Source of the DNA: Stromatinia cepivora
Taxonomy: Eukaryota > Ascomycota > Leotiomycetes > Helotiales > Sclerotiniaceae
Direction of reading: 5' to 3'
Length of the DNA stretch: 64,000 nucleotides
Assembly: GCA_014898415.1 (NCBI GenBank)
Contig: RCTD01000042.1
Location: 1-64,000 of the forward strand
Positions 34,301 to 47,840 of this stretch are shown one piece after another (positions within the stretch are counted from its first letter, which is position 1; each line of letters opens with the position of its first letter). A program made the position numbers and the translations under genes. The notes under the pieces were generated by a model that saw only the letters and a program-made list of their open reading frames with translations, had not been told where the DNA came from and did not search any database.

Positions 34301-37236
34301 GAACATATGTGTCAGTGCGTCGCTGCCGCCGCTGTCACTCCTATGGCCAGACTTTCGTCGTGAATCCTTATTGACAGTATTTTCTCGGCTCAAGTTGAAG
34401 TATGAGGGTGTTCCCAAGCTACCTGCAACATCAGGTGTCATTTGTGGTGTCGAACCGGGTGAATGATGCCCTTGAAAATCGAAAGACGAAGCACGAGAAG
34501 AGCTCATCGAGGTAGCTCGAGCAAAAGGGCCTTGTTTGAGTAGATCTGGAGCTGACTCATTTGCTGCGCTATTTAATACACGCTTTTGGCGACCAATCAA
34601 CCCCATTCTAGACAGACCAAAATCGGTTAATTTAAGATGACCCTTTTGATCGATGAGAAGGTTGTCGGGTTTCAAATCACGATGTACAATACCACGATTG
34701 TGAAGATGTTCAACACCAAGAATTACCTCACCAAGGTATTTCTTGGCCCAATCTTCTGGAAGACCACCAAGAACTTTGATGAGAGATGCACAATCACCAC
34801 CATTAAGATATTCCATCACAAGATAAAGATAGTCCTTGCTTGAAAATGTCCAATAGAGCTTGGCGACAAAATCACTCTCACCTTGCCACATCATGATAGC
34901 ACGTTCGGCCTTAACATTTGTGACCTGATTCTTGGCAACCATGTCGGCTTTCTTGAGTACTTTGATGGCATAGTAGTCACCAGTAGACTTTTTCTTCGAT
35001 AGATAAACACTTCCAAAGGCTCCCTTGCTGATAGGTTTAATGATCTCGAAATCTTTGATCGATGGTGGTACAGCACGTGCTTGTGGAGCATTGACACAAT
35101 TTAATCGAGGTGACGGTGGTGGACGTGGATCTGATCCAGCAGCCGAGGATTGACGTCGGTGGTGTGACGGAATCAACGCGGGTGAGCTGAACTCGCTTCC
35201 GGGAAGCATCGGCGATGCAGTTGGAGAAACAATACCCTCGTGGGCGATCGGCAGGATGCGTGGTTTAGAAATTCTCAATGGGGAAGATGGAGGTGGCATC
35301 CGAACGGGTGACTCTTGTCTTCGGGGTGAAAGGGTACCGGTGCCGAGAACCATGCTTCGCCTATTTTGTTGTCGGGAACTTGCATGCCGACGAAGATCTC
35401 CAAATTCTGAAACTGGTGATTCCGTTCTTGGCGGACGCCCCATGACTGATGATGATCTGACGCTACCATCACTCTCCGCACCAGTATCACTTTCGAAAAA
35501 GATAGATTCTCTTCTCGCTTCCCGGGTATTTCCTAGTATGCTACTTAAAGCACCTTGGTGTGACCGAGGGGTTGGGCATTCTTTAGGACTACTGGATCTG
35601 GTAGAGGAAATGGCAGCAGATGATAGTCGGCGACCTTCATGTATCGTGCCTGTACCAAGTTCAGCAGCTTGAAGTGCTGCAGCAAGCGATGAGGAGGGTC
35701 CATCAAAAGAACCAGCGAAAAACCCCTCATCTTGAGCTGGGGTGGTTTCTTCAGGTTCCTCGGTCGAATCACTGAGTTGGCCAGCAGCAAGTCGAGAAGC
35801 TTTGTTGATAGCCTCATCAATACAATCTTGTACAATGGCCGAAAACTCCATACGAATGCGTTCCGAATATTCGATGATTCTTCGGTGGCGAATGACGGCC
35901 TCAACTTTTGCACGAGCAACAGCTTCGCTATCTGCACATAACAAAGATAAACCTTCTTGGTCAACCGCATTCATATTAGGTGATTGCCATTGCAATACTT
36001 GAGCTATGCGGGATTCCGATTGAGGAGATTGTGTGCGAAACTCTCCCGGAGCTTGCGGGGATGACTCCTTGATCGCAGGCGTATTAATTTCCATGGCTGT
36101 GTCACAAAGATCCAGTAAAAGTTCGACAATTCGAGCGTGAGGCCGCCTTTGGGCGAATGATCGTCCCCTTGCATGACCAAATCCTGATGTAGATCTTGAC
36201 CGAGATCTACCAGATGTAGGTGTTCCAGGAGATGCTGTGCCGGAAGATGTAGTTGAGTTTGCTCCAATCGGTAATCCTTTGTATTCAGCCTGAGGTAGCG
36301 TCGGCATGACAAATTGTTCACCCGAACTAGATCGAGCTTGACGAGCTTCTAACGCATCCAAAACTCTAACAATAGCATGACGATGTTCCGTTAAATTATC
36401 CTGACACATTTGTACTTCCATCTCCGCTTTATGCTCTTGAAGACACAACTCGGTATGTTTTTCGAACCACCAAGGAGGAATTTGACGTTCGCAGATTCTG
36501 CAAAGAAGTGGTAATGGTGGGGCATGATTTGCGGGATCTTCGAGACCCTGCTCAGCAACTGTAGTCAGATAACTCGCCAGAATTTGTGCTCCTGATCCCA
36601 GAGAATCGACTATAACGGGGGCGAGGTCGATTTGAATTTCACGTGGCGCTATCCAAGGTCTAATCATCCACATTGTCTGCAATGATGTTAGTTGGGAACT
36701 CTTGACAAAGGCGCCATAAAACCTACATGACTATCCGATTCCGAAGCTCGATCATGCACCATAATACCTTGCGCTTCTAAATCAATCGTAGCAGGTTCCG
36801 GTTGTGACATTGCTGCTGCACCTTCGCCTTCACCTTCTTTGACATCTTCCAAATTTTCCAGTGGTAATAATCTTGAAGCTGGTCCCAACTGAATGGTGAA
36901 GCGTATAATGTAGCTGCGAGAATCATCCTTCTTCATCTCCTCGACCGTATCTGCAAATACCCTCTTGTCGTTATCCCCAATCAGAATGTCGGCAATTGGT
37001 TTACCTTGAACGGAATCCAATGTGGTACCGATAACATCGGTCCATGAGGGGCTGACCCAATTTATCGTGCCATCCATACTGAGATCCATAATGACATTAA
37101 GAGTTTCTTCTGCAGCTTGTCTAAGGTCTTCTCTTTCTTCTCGAATATCCGCACTAAGTGATCTTTCCATCATACCGGCCTCTGCGCGCAGATGCGATAC
37201 AGCGGGCGGTGCTAACATTTTCTGATCTCCCTCCAT
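31385..37236 (-). CDS. RIM15: Rim15-type (greatwall family) Ser/Thr protein kinase with PAS and receiver domains
   Basis: Exons are 37236-36727 and 36676-31385; the 50-bp intron has donor GTAGGT, CTAAC branch site and acceptor TTGCAG, phase 0. The product is 1933 residues. In order: PAS domain at about 45-115; C2HC zinc finger (Cys229, Cys232, His244, Cys248); kinase domain starting at about 709 (SKGAFGSVY, AIKVLKK, HRDLKPDN near 833, DFG near 852). An insert of about 180 residues precedes GTPDYLAPE (near 1037), as in greatwall kinases, and the AGC-type tail reaches about 1160. A receiver domain is at about 1510-1602. In yeast Rim15 acts below TORC1, PKA and Sch9 and phosphorylates endosulfines to inhibit PP2A-B55, driving quiescence and stress responses. 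The receiver's phospho-acceptor position is Glu (residue 1566, IIMMEFKLP), so phosphorelay input is doubtful. The frame stays open for about 70 bp upstream of the ATG back to a possible TTAG acceptor, so an extra 5' exon is possible. Confidence 0.93.
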
Positions 37237-38178
37237 CTTATCTGACGTATAAATTGAGATTCCTAAGAATCGATCCTTTGCGTCAACATTGACTGTTGTA
37301 AGTTGCCCCTTAGACTAATCAACTCATTGATGTTGTACGCGTGGTTTCGTTGGTGATAATTGGGTGTTATCGTGTCTTCGTCTTCGTGTCTTCGTGTCTT
37401 CGCAATCTTTGGAATCGTGGAGGGGAAAAAACAGTCGACTCGACCGCGAGGAATGAACCTAGCTAGCAAATAATATTGAAAGAAGACATCATAATATTTG
37501 ATATTTGATGTCTCTTTCTATAAGATTTATGGGTGAAATGTTGAAATGTATGTGATGAAAGTATCGAGAAACAACTTATTAATAAAGTTGTAGTTGGGGG
37601 GGGATAAATTTGTCTAGGTGTGTCTGTTGATGAGTACGGCAGAGCTGTTCCGTTTGAGTGGTTTTTGGTGGAGCAAGGTCCGTTGGAGTTGTTGGGTGGT
37701 GGGTTGGAGTTGTGATGTGTGATGAACTTGGACAATCTTGAACCTGAGGTACCTTTTTCTTTTTTTTTTCTTTTTTTTTTTTTTTTTTTTTATAACTTTT
37801 TTGCGTAGGTATTTACTAGGTATTATTCGTAGAACTACTTAGGTCTTTGGTCTTCGGTCTTTGATCTTTGGTATTTAATTGAAGAGGAGGTTAGTTAGGT
37901 TCGGAAAGGTTTCGCGATCTTCTTTCTTATTTGCTTAGTACCCACAGACGGAACTTTAGAACTGGAAGGCTTAGGTAGGTATGATATGATGATTGAAACG
38001 GTTTGAGTAGCCGATACCCTACCGGTAGTATATTTTTTTTTATTTAAGTGATAGACTCAATTGTGATTCTGATTTGCCAAGTAAATAGAAACAATTGGTG
38101 GGTAGCTAAATAATTTCAACACAGGAGGGATGTGAAGTCTGGGGTGACTGTCAAATCGAATGTTTCTTGTCCTTATAA

Positions 38179-38215
<37 letters not shown>

Positions 38216-38706
38216 CGATTGAGTCTACTCTGTATTTATCTCCCTTGACTCTTTCGAAATTCGCGTACATGTATTTCCCTACTGATTTGATCTGATCTGA
38301 TTGATTTACTGTTTGGGTGTGGTACTTTGAGAGTCGGTATTCTTACAAGAGTGGATCATTTTCAAATGAGGGGAACAACCAATTAACTTTGAGAATATAT
38401 ATTTCAACAACAAATCAGAATGAATAGATGATCTTTAAGAATTAGTCAAACAAAGAAATTGGGATTTATAGATTTGACTGTTGAAGAACAGGAAAGTTGA
38501 AGATGACCAACCTACATACATATCTACATACAGCACACACATGGGTAAGGTTTTGTGACGAACGGGATTTACGAACTGGTATATTTGTCGCTTGGTATAT
38601 GGCAGGTAGGTAGGGTAGGTATAAGAGGAAGTAAGCTGGGGGTTGCATATCTAAGTTTGGCTATTGTGCTGTGTTTTAATGTTTTGATGTTTTGATATTT
38701 TGATGT
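37237..38706 (-). promoter_or_regulatory. RIM15 upstream region with long T homopolymers
   Basis: A gene-free stretch upstream of RIM15. It contains two long T-rich runs (about 37751-37791 and 38180-38215) that would be nucleosome-poor, and a short TCTTCGTG repeat near 37377-37402, about 150 bp from the start codon. No specific operator is assigned. Confidence 0.4.
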
Positions 38707-38748
38707 GGATATGGATATGGATATGGATATGGATATGGATATGGATAT
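38707..38748. repeat. (GGATAT)7 microsatellite
   Basis: Seven perfect hexamers. The short reading frames across it are products of the repeat. Confidence 0.95.
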
Positions 38749-41700
38749 CGATAGGATACCTAACTGAGTGGTGGTCGGATACCCTAGTATTTTCATCATG
38801 AGGATTGGAGTAACAGTAGAATATGATTGTGAATACCCTCATCCTCTCTCATGCATTCAGCATACGCGGTCTAGATTCATCGGCAGTTGCGTACGACTGA
38901 TTATGATCAATACGTCGTTCCATCTAACCATGTTCTACTGATTAATTGCATGAAAATCAAATACACTATCCTTTTCTTGTCTTGGAGAGCAGTAGATACT
39001 TTTCAGATTACTTGCCAAGTAAGTGTTCTGGACTTTTATTCCCCTCCTTCTTTTGAGTTTATCACGAACTATTGACTCTCGTTTTATCTTTTTTTCTCCC
39101 CTCTTTTGACCGTTCTATTGTAAGCTTGCGCAATGAAACGTACAGTATATATCCACATCTTGGCAATTTCTGTATATTCTTCTACGCCCAATACGCCAAA
39201 GTTAACAATATCGTTCGCACCCTATGAGCCTATCCACTTAGTATCATCAGATAACAACATCTTTCCCCCATCACAACCGAAAATGAAGCCCAAGAACCAG
39301 TTCACAACCTCTCACAACCTCTCACAACCTCCCACAACCTCTTTCACAACATTACTTACATAAAGGTAGTTCAAGAGGATCCCTGAAAACGAATAGGTTG
39401 CGCCTCGCATACATCCACGTATTATCCAAATTACATTCCCGTAACACTACATTATTCCTGGACCCATTCTCGAATCTTTTTGTTCGTCATCTGCGATTTC
39501 CATGTCCTTCTTGAGATCTGCATGTTGGTGATAAATGATTTATCCTTCGATCTCCTTTGCAACTTCGGCCAGGTCCGTTGATTGAACGAAGATATTATGA
39601 ACTGACACCACGCACCATCTGATGGCCAAGTAAGGTATGACTAAGTCAGATTAACCAAACATCATGAGTGAGGTGGTCCAACCGGAGATATCCCCTCCAG
39701 CTCCAGATACTCAGGAGTCAGGGACCGCATGTAAATTATGAATTAGGTTCGAGTTGTCTTGGCTATTCTCTAACTCTATGATTGACTTTACTTAGCAGAC
39801 GCAGCTTACATTTAGGTCAGGATATTCACAAATCAATCCTCAGCATTTCATCGCATTTCGTTTCAATTCCTCCTCACAATCCCGGGAAACCCCCTGTTAA
39901 ACAATCGCCAAAAACCGAACTCGCCTGCTTGCCCAGCAACAATCGTTACCCGGATGAGCCTAGGAATCACCTCCATGTCATAGATTTGAAGATTTATTTA
40001 TTTATTCTGTCGTGAATGTTACTCTGTCACAGAAACTTTCAAGATAAACATCATCATCCTACACACCTTTCAAGCAAAGCTTACTTCATCAACCCCTCCC
40101 CCTCACCTACCAATTACCACACACCACCTACAACACCATCCAACCATCATCATCTCCCTCGCCCAGAAACCTTAGGAACCGATCACAACATATTACCCAG
40201 CCCTTAGAGCAAGCCACGACTAATCTATACGACTCCGCAGCAACTAACCACTCTACCAAAACCTACGGGAACTAAAGCTGTACACTCAACCTCAGACTTG
40301 AATTCAAAGAAGCCAAAGAGATCAGTATTAGCGAGAAAATAAGAGTCAGCAGGTCAATTAGATCATCTTTGGATGCATACACTACATACGCCATCCATCA
40401 TCATTACTACGTAAGGAGACAGATGAGATAGCTAGTAAATTGAAAGCTCACAACCATTGAGGGTTAAATTGAATGAATGGTTTAGGATTATGGTGTGGTA
40501 GTGGTCTTCGAGAATGATCTTCGATGGGAGTTCCCATAGTACACACAAAAAGTGTATCATTGCTGCATTTTGTATTCAATTTCACTGTTATCACACTTAT
40601 TTCTTTACCTCGTTCACTGTAAAATATTTTCCGGCCTCTGTTCCTAACCCTTTACTTCATCTACCTTTGTTTATACATTCTATAGCTAGTGCTAGTGTTG
40701 ATTCTCATTTTACCCCTCACTCTTAATCTTTAAGTCTTTTAGTCGTTTATGAGTATCTTTAATTATTCAATTATTCCTTCCATCCTAACTTTCCCTCCTT
40801 CTGCTCTTCCAGATGACGATCCTGAGGAACCCACACCAAGCGGTAATAATCATATCCCACATTCTTGGATCCTTAGCCATCGAATCAATTGGTAACATCC
40901 CAAACCCAACGAACCGGGGAACAATCTCTTCTTCCCGGCCGGTAAGATATTAGGTTCGTGTGGGGTGGGTACGAATTGTATGAAATTTGGTCTCGTGGTG
41001 ATCGGTGGTCACGTGTGTCAGATTCAAGTGCCAATGGTTTGGATTTGGGTTTGGGTTCGCGAGAAAGAGAGAGAAGGGAAGGTTAGGTTATCTTTGATAA
41101 TGAAATTTGTGGAGGAGAGAAATGTGCATGGAATATGCATGTCTCAAACTTAAATTTTTCCTTGCACTCTCAGTTGTCATTCGCTATTCATTTTATCTTA
41201 TTCTCCTCCTTCTTTTGCATTCTTTTCCTTGGAGTGTTCCTCTTTTAGTTTTGGGGCTTAACGCATGAGTTGCACGAAAGGTCTTGATGTCTTACTTCTC
41301 TAAAGTTGCAGATAATGTACATGCATAGATCATAGATCTCGTGATTTAACTCGCTGGGTACTTTGATCACAAAATCAATACTTGGTACTTGGGATTTGGG
41401 GGCTGAGGGCTGAGACTTGATTTAAAGAGTCCCGGATGACGAACAACCTTGCTGGTAGGACGGGATGTCACGATATGGGCTTGGATGAGTTGAGATGTGT
41501 TAGGATACAGTATACTTTTTTATCATAAAGTTATACAATTAGGAGAGACTTTCACGGCAAGCATTGATTTAGAATGTCATTCTAATTCGATAAATCATAT
41601 ACCCATACTGTCAAACCCGAGAGTTCAGGTGCGGACAGTTTTAGATGGGCCGAGGGGTCCGAGATTCATGTTAGAGTATGCGAGTGCGACGAAATAGATA

Positions 41701-41849
41701 AGTCATGTCTAGCAGATGAATACTTATGATTAAGAGATGGATGGGGATGATTGTACATTTCATACTAGATTCCTAGTTAATGGTATTCGGTGCGATATGT
41801 GATGTGAGATGTTAAGTTATCCTATTGCGCTGGGAAGGAATGTATTATT
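38749..41849. other. Gene-poor island with scattered coding-like fragments
   Basis: No gene can be built with confidence. On the plus strand 40016-40342 is one frame interrupted by a single TAG (40205-40207). That stop directly precedes a possible acceptor (CCTTAG then AGCAAGCC), and the frame reads KPTGTKAVHSTSDLNSKKPK downstream. A 48-codon ATG frame at 40749-40895 contains PDDDPEEPTPSGNNH. These may be exons of an unrecognised or decayed gene. Confidence 0.35.
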
Positions 41850-42448
41850 ATAAAGAATATGTTTGTATTAATAATAATAAATATAATATTTTTGGTTTTT
41901 CAATTTCGAATTGAAAAGTTTTAAATAAAGAAAAGTAAAGAATAGAATAAGAATCTTATAAGATTTTATTAAAACAGTTTTGTTTATTGATTCAATAATA
42001 GAATTTTTATTTCTAGATTAGAGAAATGCTATATTGCGATTTAAAGATTTTGAATGAATTGAATAAAATCGAAGAAAAGGAAAAATTAAAGAAAGAGTAT
42101 ATAGAAAAGAAGAAATCAGATTCTATTTTATTAATATTTATTAAAGTTAATTTGAATATACTTAATAATTTCGATTCTTTGATTTTTTTGGAATTCTTCG
42201 GATCTTTTTTAGAAAGAATTAGATATTACTAATAAAAATATATAATTATTTATTAGTTTTTGAAGTTTGATTTTATTTTTCAGATGTTTTCTGAATAAAG
42301 ATAATTCTTTCATTTTAATAAATATTTTATTTTATTTTTAATATATTTACAATTTAGTATTTCTTCAATTTTGTATATAATATTTGAATTGATTAATTGT
42401 ATTTTGATATTAAATATATAAAATATTGAGTATATATTTATAATATAA

Positions 42449-42820
42449 AATAGTTTTAATTTATAATTGATTAGATCTATTATTTTATTAATTTCGAATA
42501 ATCCTAATTTTTTATAATCTAATTTATCATTGAATTATTGGATTTGAATATTTTATTATAATAAATAAATTTTATTTTCTTTTTCAAATATAAATTCTAT
42601 ATTATATAATTTATTATAAAAGAATATTATTTTTGGAACAATAAATTATAAATCCAATAAAAACTATTTTTATAATTCTTTGATTTCTTCAATATTTTTT
42701 ATAGTTTCATTTATATTTATATTTTACATAAATATATAAATAAAGTTATCTATTGTTTAAATTTTATGAAATAATATCAAATATATGAATTTAATTAATT
42801 TATCAAAAAGGATTTACTAT
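42449..42820 (-). repeat. Inverted repeat arm A (gypsy integrase fragment)
   Basis: Reverse complement of about 43170-43540. Aligned pieces such as TAGTTTTAATTTATAATTGA and CCTAATTTTTTATAATCTAA are identical, and the differences are G/A or C/T (for example GATTAG against GATTGG). Confidence 0.75.
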
Positions 42821-43169
42821 CAAAAACGAATTCATTTATTTCTATAATAAATTATTTATATTTTTTAAATTAATCGAAGATTATATTTAGGAATAATATA
42901 AGTTTTTAATTTATAAATATCAAAATATAATAAAAATCTTTATTAGATTGAGAAAAAAAATTTATTTTCCAAAAATGAGGATTATAATTAAGAAAATAAT
43001 TGAGAATTGTAATATCTATATAAGAAATAAGATTGTTGAGTATATTTTATATAGATAATTCAAAACTGTTAAATTCATTCAATTATAGAAGTCTATTATT
43101 TGGAATTTTGTAATGAAATTATTATTATTCAAGAATCTAATTATTCAAAAGGAATATAATTTTATTTTG

Positions 43170-43540
43170 GTAATAATTGATAAACTAATTAAATTTATAT
43201 ACTTGATATCATTTTATAAAATTTAAACAATAAATAACTTTGTTTATATATTTATATAAAATACAAATATAAATGAAATTATAAAAAATATTGAAGAAAT
43301 CAAAGAATTATAAAAATAGTTTTTATTAGATTTATAATTTATTGTTCCAAAAATAATATTGTTTTATAATAAATTATATAATATAGAATTTATATTTGAA
43401 AAAGAAAACAAAATTTGCTTATTATAATAAAATATTCAAATCCAATAATTCAATGATAAATTAGATTATAAAAAATTAGGATCATTCGAAATTAACAAAA
43501 TAATAGATCCAATCAATTATAAATTAAAACTATTTCATAT
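43170..43540 (+). repeat. Inverted repeat arm B (gypsy integrase fragment)
   Basis: Partner of 42449-42820, separated from it by about 350 bp. It carries the sense-oriented integrase remnant. Confidence 0.75.
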
Positions 43541-44400
43541 AATTTTAAATCTGCAATAAAAATAATTCAATAATACTCATTAATTCTATCTAATTTGATT
43601 ATTATAACATCTAAATTCTATAATATCATTAATAACTAATTTAATTTATCTCAAAACAAATAAATTTCTTTTAATCATCTTAATTTTATCGATGTCTCTA
43701 AAGATTCTTTATATTTCAATTTTTAATCCTTCGAAATTATTGAAAATAATTTATATTATTTTTATACAATCATCTATTATTATATTACCAAAATAATCTT
43801 TACAATAAAATTAAATTTATTTTTCTATTTCTTTTTCAAAATATAATATTACTCAAAAACTATAACTTTCTATTATTCCGAATTTATCATTATTGAATTT
43901 GAAATATATTTCGATTTGAAATAAAAATATTTCAATTTCTTTCCAATTTCTATAATACTTAGTGGATATAATTACTTATAAAGTTTCAATAATTTGAATC
44001 AGATTATTAGAATTAATATCAAAGAATTCGATATCTTTATTATCTTTTTATAGAATCAATTATAATTCTTTCAAAACTTTAAAAATCATTACAAAAATAA
44101 AGTACTTGAATCGATATTTCAACTAATAAGAATATTCAAAATATTATATTGCTATAATCTCAGATTACATAAAAATGATCTAAGAATTAATAAAAAAACT
44201 ATAATGATTTCTATTAAAGATTAAATACAGATTTAATAAAGTTGATATAATAATATCATATTATATAATAACTAATAATATGAAACATTAATAAATATAA
44301 TTTTGAATATAAAATTCTATAATAAAGAAACCTTAAATTCTACAAAATTTATTATATGATTCATTACTTTTTATTTATAATTAAATTTGGATTCTATTGT

Positions 44401-45929
44401 AATACTAACTACCAAGTCTAAGGTCCCAAAGCCTTCATATTAGTCATGTAACAGAGCGGTCTTGCTTATGTGACATCCGACGTAACACCAATGCCTGCTG
44501 ATCTCATATCCCAAATCATATCCCATCAATGGAATCATACACTCCCGAGATTTCCTGCATCCTACAACCTGAATTTCCACGTCCCCTATAATCATCGGCC
44601 TAGTTTTCATATCTTTAGTCATCCGTTGAGCTTTATCGATATCTATTTGTATATACAGAAGTCCTTGAAGTTAAAGAGTCATTGCATCACATACAGTTTT
44701 AACATCGTCCTTCGGATGCAGCACATCCCGAGTTTAAAATCACCTTCAATCCGCCAGTATGCTGGCCTCGGCTTTTGTTGAAATGTATATGCTAACAGGA
44801 GATCCCTACTTACGAAGTGATACCAACCAATGGCACCAAAACACGAAGTAGAATGCTAAGCCGCACGTATATCAAGCATGATCTTAAACTCCTTCCTCTA
44901 ATGAATCGAAACATTAAGGAAATGCACTGAAAGATTGAGAGAGAGTAGAGGTGAATGTCATCATAAGCCACCTTCAAACAAAGAATAATTTTGACAACCT
45001 TTGTTCAAGGCTTCTAATTCCCTTCCTGAAGTCTCAAAGGCTGCATGTCCTACAGATATTGCTCGAATGTCCTGCGTCACAATTCGAATGGCACAGCGCT
45101 GCTGGTGGTGTGCAATGATCGCACTTTGGGCGGAAATAAGATGAAGTGGATTAGTCTAGGGGGAGAAGATCTTAAGATTGAGATTAGAAACTGTTGGGAA
45201 GCGAAAAAAGTGTCTATTTTGGTGGGGTGTAAGCTGAAATTTCCCAAGCCATTGGTAGGTCTGCTGGTAGGTATGATGTTTCATTGGTTTTATATTAGAA
45301 TACACTTGGGACTCGGTAGGATTTTTTCCGGTTTGTGTTTCATTAAGTCGTTGCGAGCAAGTTGGTCGATGGATAGGGGCTTCAAAATGCTCTCAGGTGT
45401 ATAACCTGAGAGCTGCTATCGCGAATCGGCGGTCTAAAACATGAGCGACCGCCCATATCCCCCCTTGAGCACATATTAGAATTCATATGACTCTATAAGA
45501 ACCTCTGATCCCCTTAATGGAAAATTCGAGCTTGAAGTATATAGGGGGAAGGGTTTTTGTTCCGACGCGACGTGACCATCATTTTAGAATCCTAATTTCG
45601 ATTACGTCATCCGGTGACACAAACTCCGTCACAAACCCCATTTGATATCGATTCATTAATGACTGATAACCACCACCAGACAAAGAATAGTAGAATGAAA
45701 CAAAATAAGTAGGTAGATAATTTGCCACATCATCTAGGATATTGCTCACTTGGTAGGAATCATTTTGAAGTGCTGAATGAGCCCTGGGTGAGAATAACGT
45801 TAGAGTAGAAATCACTTTGTTCTATCAAAAGGGGATAACAAAATCAATTGTTATCTCTTGATTCATCAAAATTTTACCACGACTCCCAGCTTCAGAAATA
45901 TTAATATATTTCTCTCTTTCCCATTGATA
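44401..45929. other. Gene-poor island, no confirmed gene
   Basis: GC content is host-like. Open frames at 44470-44781, 45045-45404 (plus) and 45815-45579 (minus) have no recognisable motif. The last follows a TTCTCACCCAG acceptor-like sequence and might be an exon. I call none of them. Confidence 0.4.
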
Positions 45930-46378
45930 TCATTCAAGTCCATCCATGCTGCCACCCATCCGTACCTGCCAACCATATCCCCTAGCCTTCGGTAAAACGT
46001 CTCGCATAATAGCTTTACCAGGAGCTTTCTTCTTCTCTGCCCACTCCGACACGATTATTCCCAATTCATTTTCGATTTGCCATAAGGAGAGGGTCCGATT
46101 TTCCCATGCGAGGAGACAAAGGTTATCAAAGGCAGCCCTGCAGTTTGCTGATTCGTAGGGGGTCAAGTTTAAGGAGTCCTATGAGATGTTAGATTAATTT
46201 TCATTGCATGTAGAATGGTGAGAATTGAGAGAGCGTAAAATACCCAATCGCTTCCGCGCAGAAATCGAGAAGGTAGGATGCGGTCTATTTCAGCGAAGGT
46301 GCAGAACTCTAGAATTCTTCCTTCGGAAAGCTGCCGTTTTATAGCTTCTGTCATGGTGGTGGATGTAGTATTGGTCAT
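45930..46378 (-). CDS. Small hypothetical protein (two exons)
   Basis: Exons are 46378-46244 and 46178-45930, joined across a 65-bp intron with donor GTATTT, a CTAAC branch site and acceptor CATAG, phase 0. The product is 127 residues and is not recognised. The start ATG is in TTCAACCATGACC. The same frame is open further upstream to an ATG at 46477, but that ATG is followed at once by a GTAAGT donor, so it could instead be a short first exon. The sequence has a Thr-rich N-terminus, then helical regions (CTFAEIDRILPSRF; YESANCRAAFDNLCLLAWE; ENELGIIVSEWAEKKKAPGK). No signal peptide or membrane segment is present. The clean splice signals argue for a real gene. Confidence 0.55.
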
Positions 46379-47569
46379 GGTTGAATGAATTTCGAGTTGA
46401 GTTTCTTTTTCAGATATGACCAGAACTTGATATTCCGATGTGTAGATATCTTGTGAAAGAATGAACTTACCTGACATATTGTCCAGCTTATACGTGGAAC
46501 TATCAAACTAAATTGAATCTTCACTAAGACTTGCAATTCACTCATGCATAAAAAAAATTCAATATTCAAGATTATTGTGTCATTGAGATTAGGAGCTGTC
46601 ATTACAAAGAGATTGAAACGAATCCAACTTCCATGACTTGATGTTTTCTATTCAACCAATGAAGGTACTCTCGCTTGAAGTAATCTTACATCTGTATGAA
46701 TATACCTAGTCATTATTTATGAATAGAGTTAGGCGCTTTACGTATAGTAGAGCATCGTTATATATAATAATCGCGTATAGCTATTCGTCGGTTCTTGAAA
46801 ATACACTCAAAACAATCGTTTTGTATCATTTAAAATTCAAAAATCTTTCTATTTAATATAAATATAATCAATTAAGAATCTATGTATACTAAAAGAATCA
46901 GTTATATTATCTTCAGTTCTTGAATAAATTTTTTATAAGATTATTTATAATCTTAAAAAATGTATATATTTAATAATTCTCTCATAATAACACTCTTCTT
47001 TTAATAATACTCTTATAATAAGATTATATTCTTATATATTTTCAATAGAGTTTTTTTCTAACGACTCTTATAGACTTTTGATAATAAATCCTTTATTATT
47101 TATTAATTAAAATTCGTATATTAATTATAATTAGTTTTGATTTGTAGTTTATGAATCAAGAAGTATCTCAGAGTCTAGAGTTGAAATTGAGGATGAGAAA
47201 GTGAGGCGGAAAGTAATTAAACATCGAATTGGATAGCTAAGAGATGATTCAGCAGTACACTTTCTTTTATTTTCCCCATGTTGTCTTAGGTATTGGATAT
47301 TCATTAAATTCTACATTTTGAAGAGTGCTTGTCTAGTTGATTATATATCTAAATCTAGAACTGATTTGCTAATTTCGTAAACAATCACATTAGATAATAG
47401 GGGATGACACTCTTTCTGTAATAAAAGTTTTTCGTGCTTGAGGAGTTAAGTCAGAAAATTCAAGGGAGGAGTAAGGGGATGCTCATAACATTGGGCCAAT
47501 AACTACTCGAAGAATATTCATAACAAGTTCAAAACATTGAATTTTCGAAAGATAATCAATAAATATAGG

Positions 47570-47700
47570 CTGCGCAGAAATAACCCGCAATCTATGGGTA
47601 CTCATAGGTAATCCGTCCTATGGATTATTTATTAGAGCTGATACCCACTTTGTAGATTACCTATTGAGATTTTAAAATAACCTATTTTGTATGGATTATC
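47570..47700. mobile_element. Possible DNA-transposon end with ACCC/GGGT subterminal repeats
   Basis: A stretch rich in GGGTA/TACCC and GGTAATCC/GGATTACC words. It shares the pattern TACCTATTGAGATTTTA with TACCCTATAGAGATTTTA near 55500, just inside a hAT-like end. The exact terminus is not visible. Confidence 0.35.
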
Positions 47701-47740
47701 CACAGATTACCTATAAATAACTCATTAACTCATAGATAAA

Positions 47741-47840
47741 TATAATTTATATAATTTATATAATTTATATAATTTATATAATTTATATAATTTATATAAT
47801 TTATATAATTTATATAATTTATATAATTTATATAATTTAT
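47741..47840. repeat. 9-bp tandem repeat (ATAATTTAT)n
   Basis: About 11 near-perfect units in a row. Confidence 0.95.

Larger units (their letters stand above)
41850..44400. mobile_element. RIP-decayed Ty3/gypsy fragments
   Basis: A very AT-rich block with abrupt edges. The plus strand at about 43150-43560 reads as the gypsy integrase C-terminal half with many stops: IIDKLIKFIYLISF, later FNDKLDYKKLGSFEINKIID, the latter like the region after the integrase core that precedes a chromodomain. The same sequence occurs inverted at about 42449-42820. No LTRs or target duplications were found, so the element limits are unknown. Confidence 0.6.

Noticed and set aside
38569..38842. Minus-strand frames of repeated Ile-Ser or His-Ile
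   Set aside because: Products of the (GGATAT)7 microsatellite.
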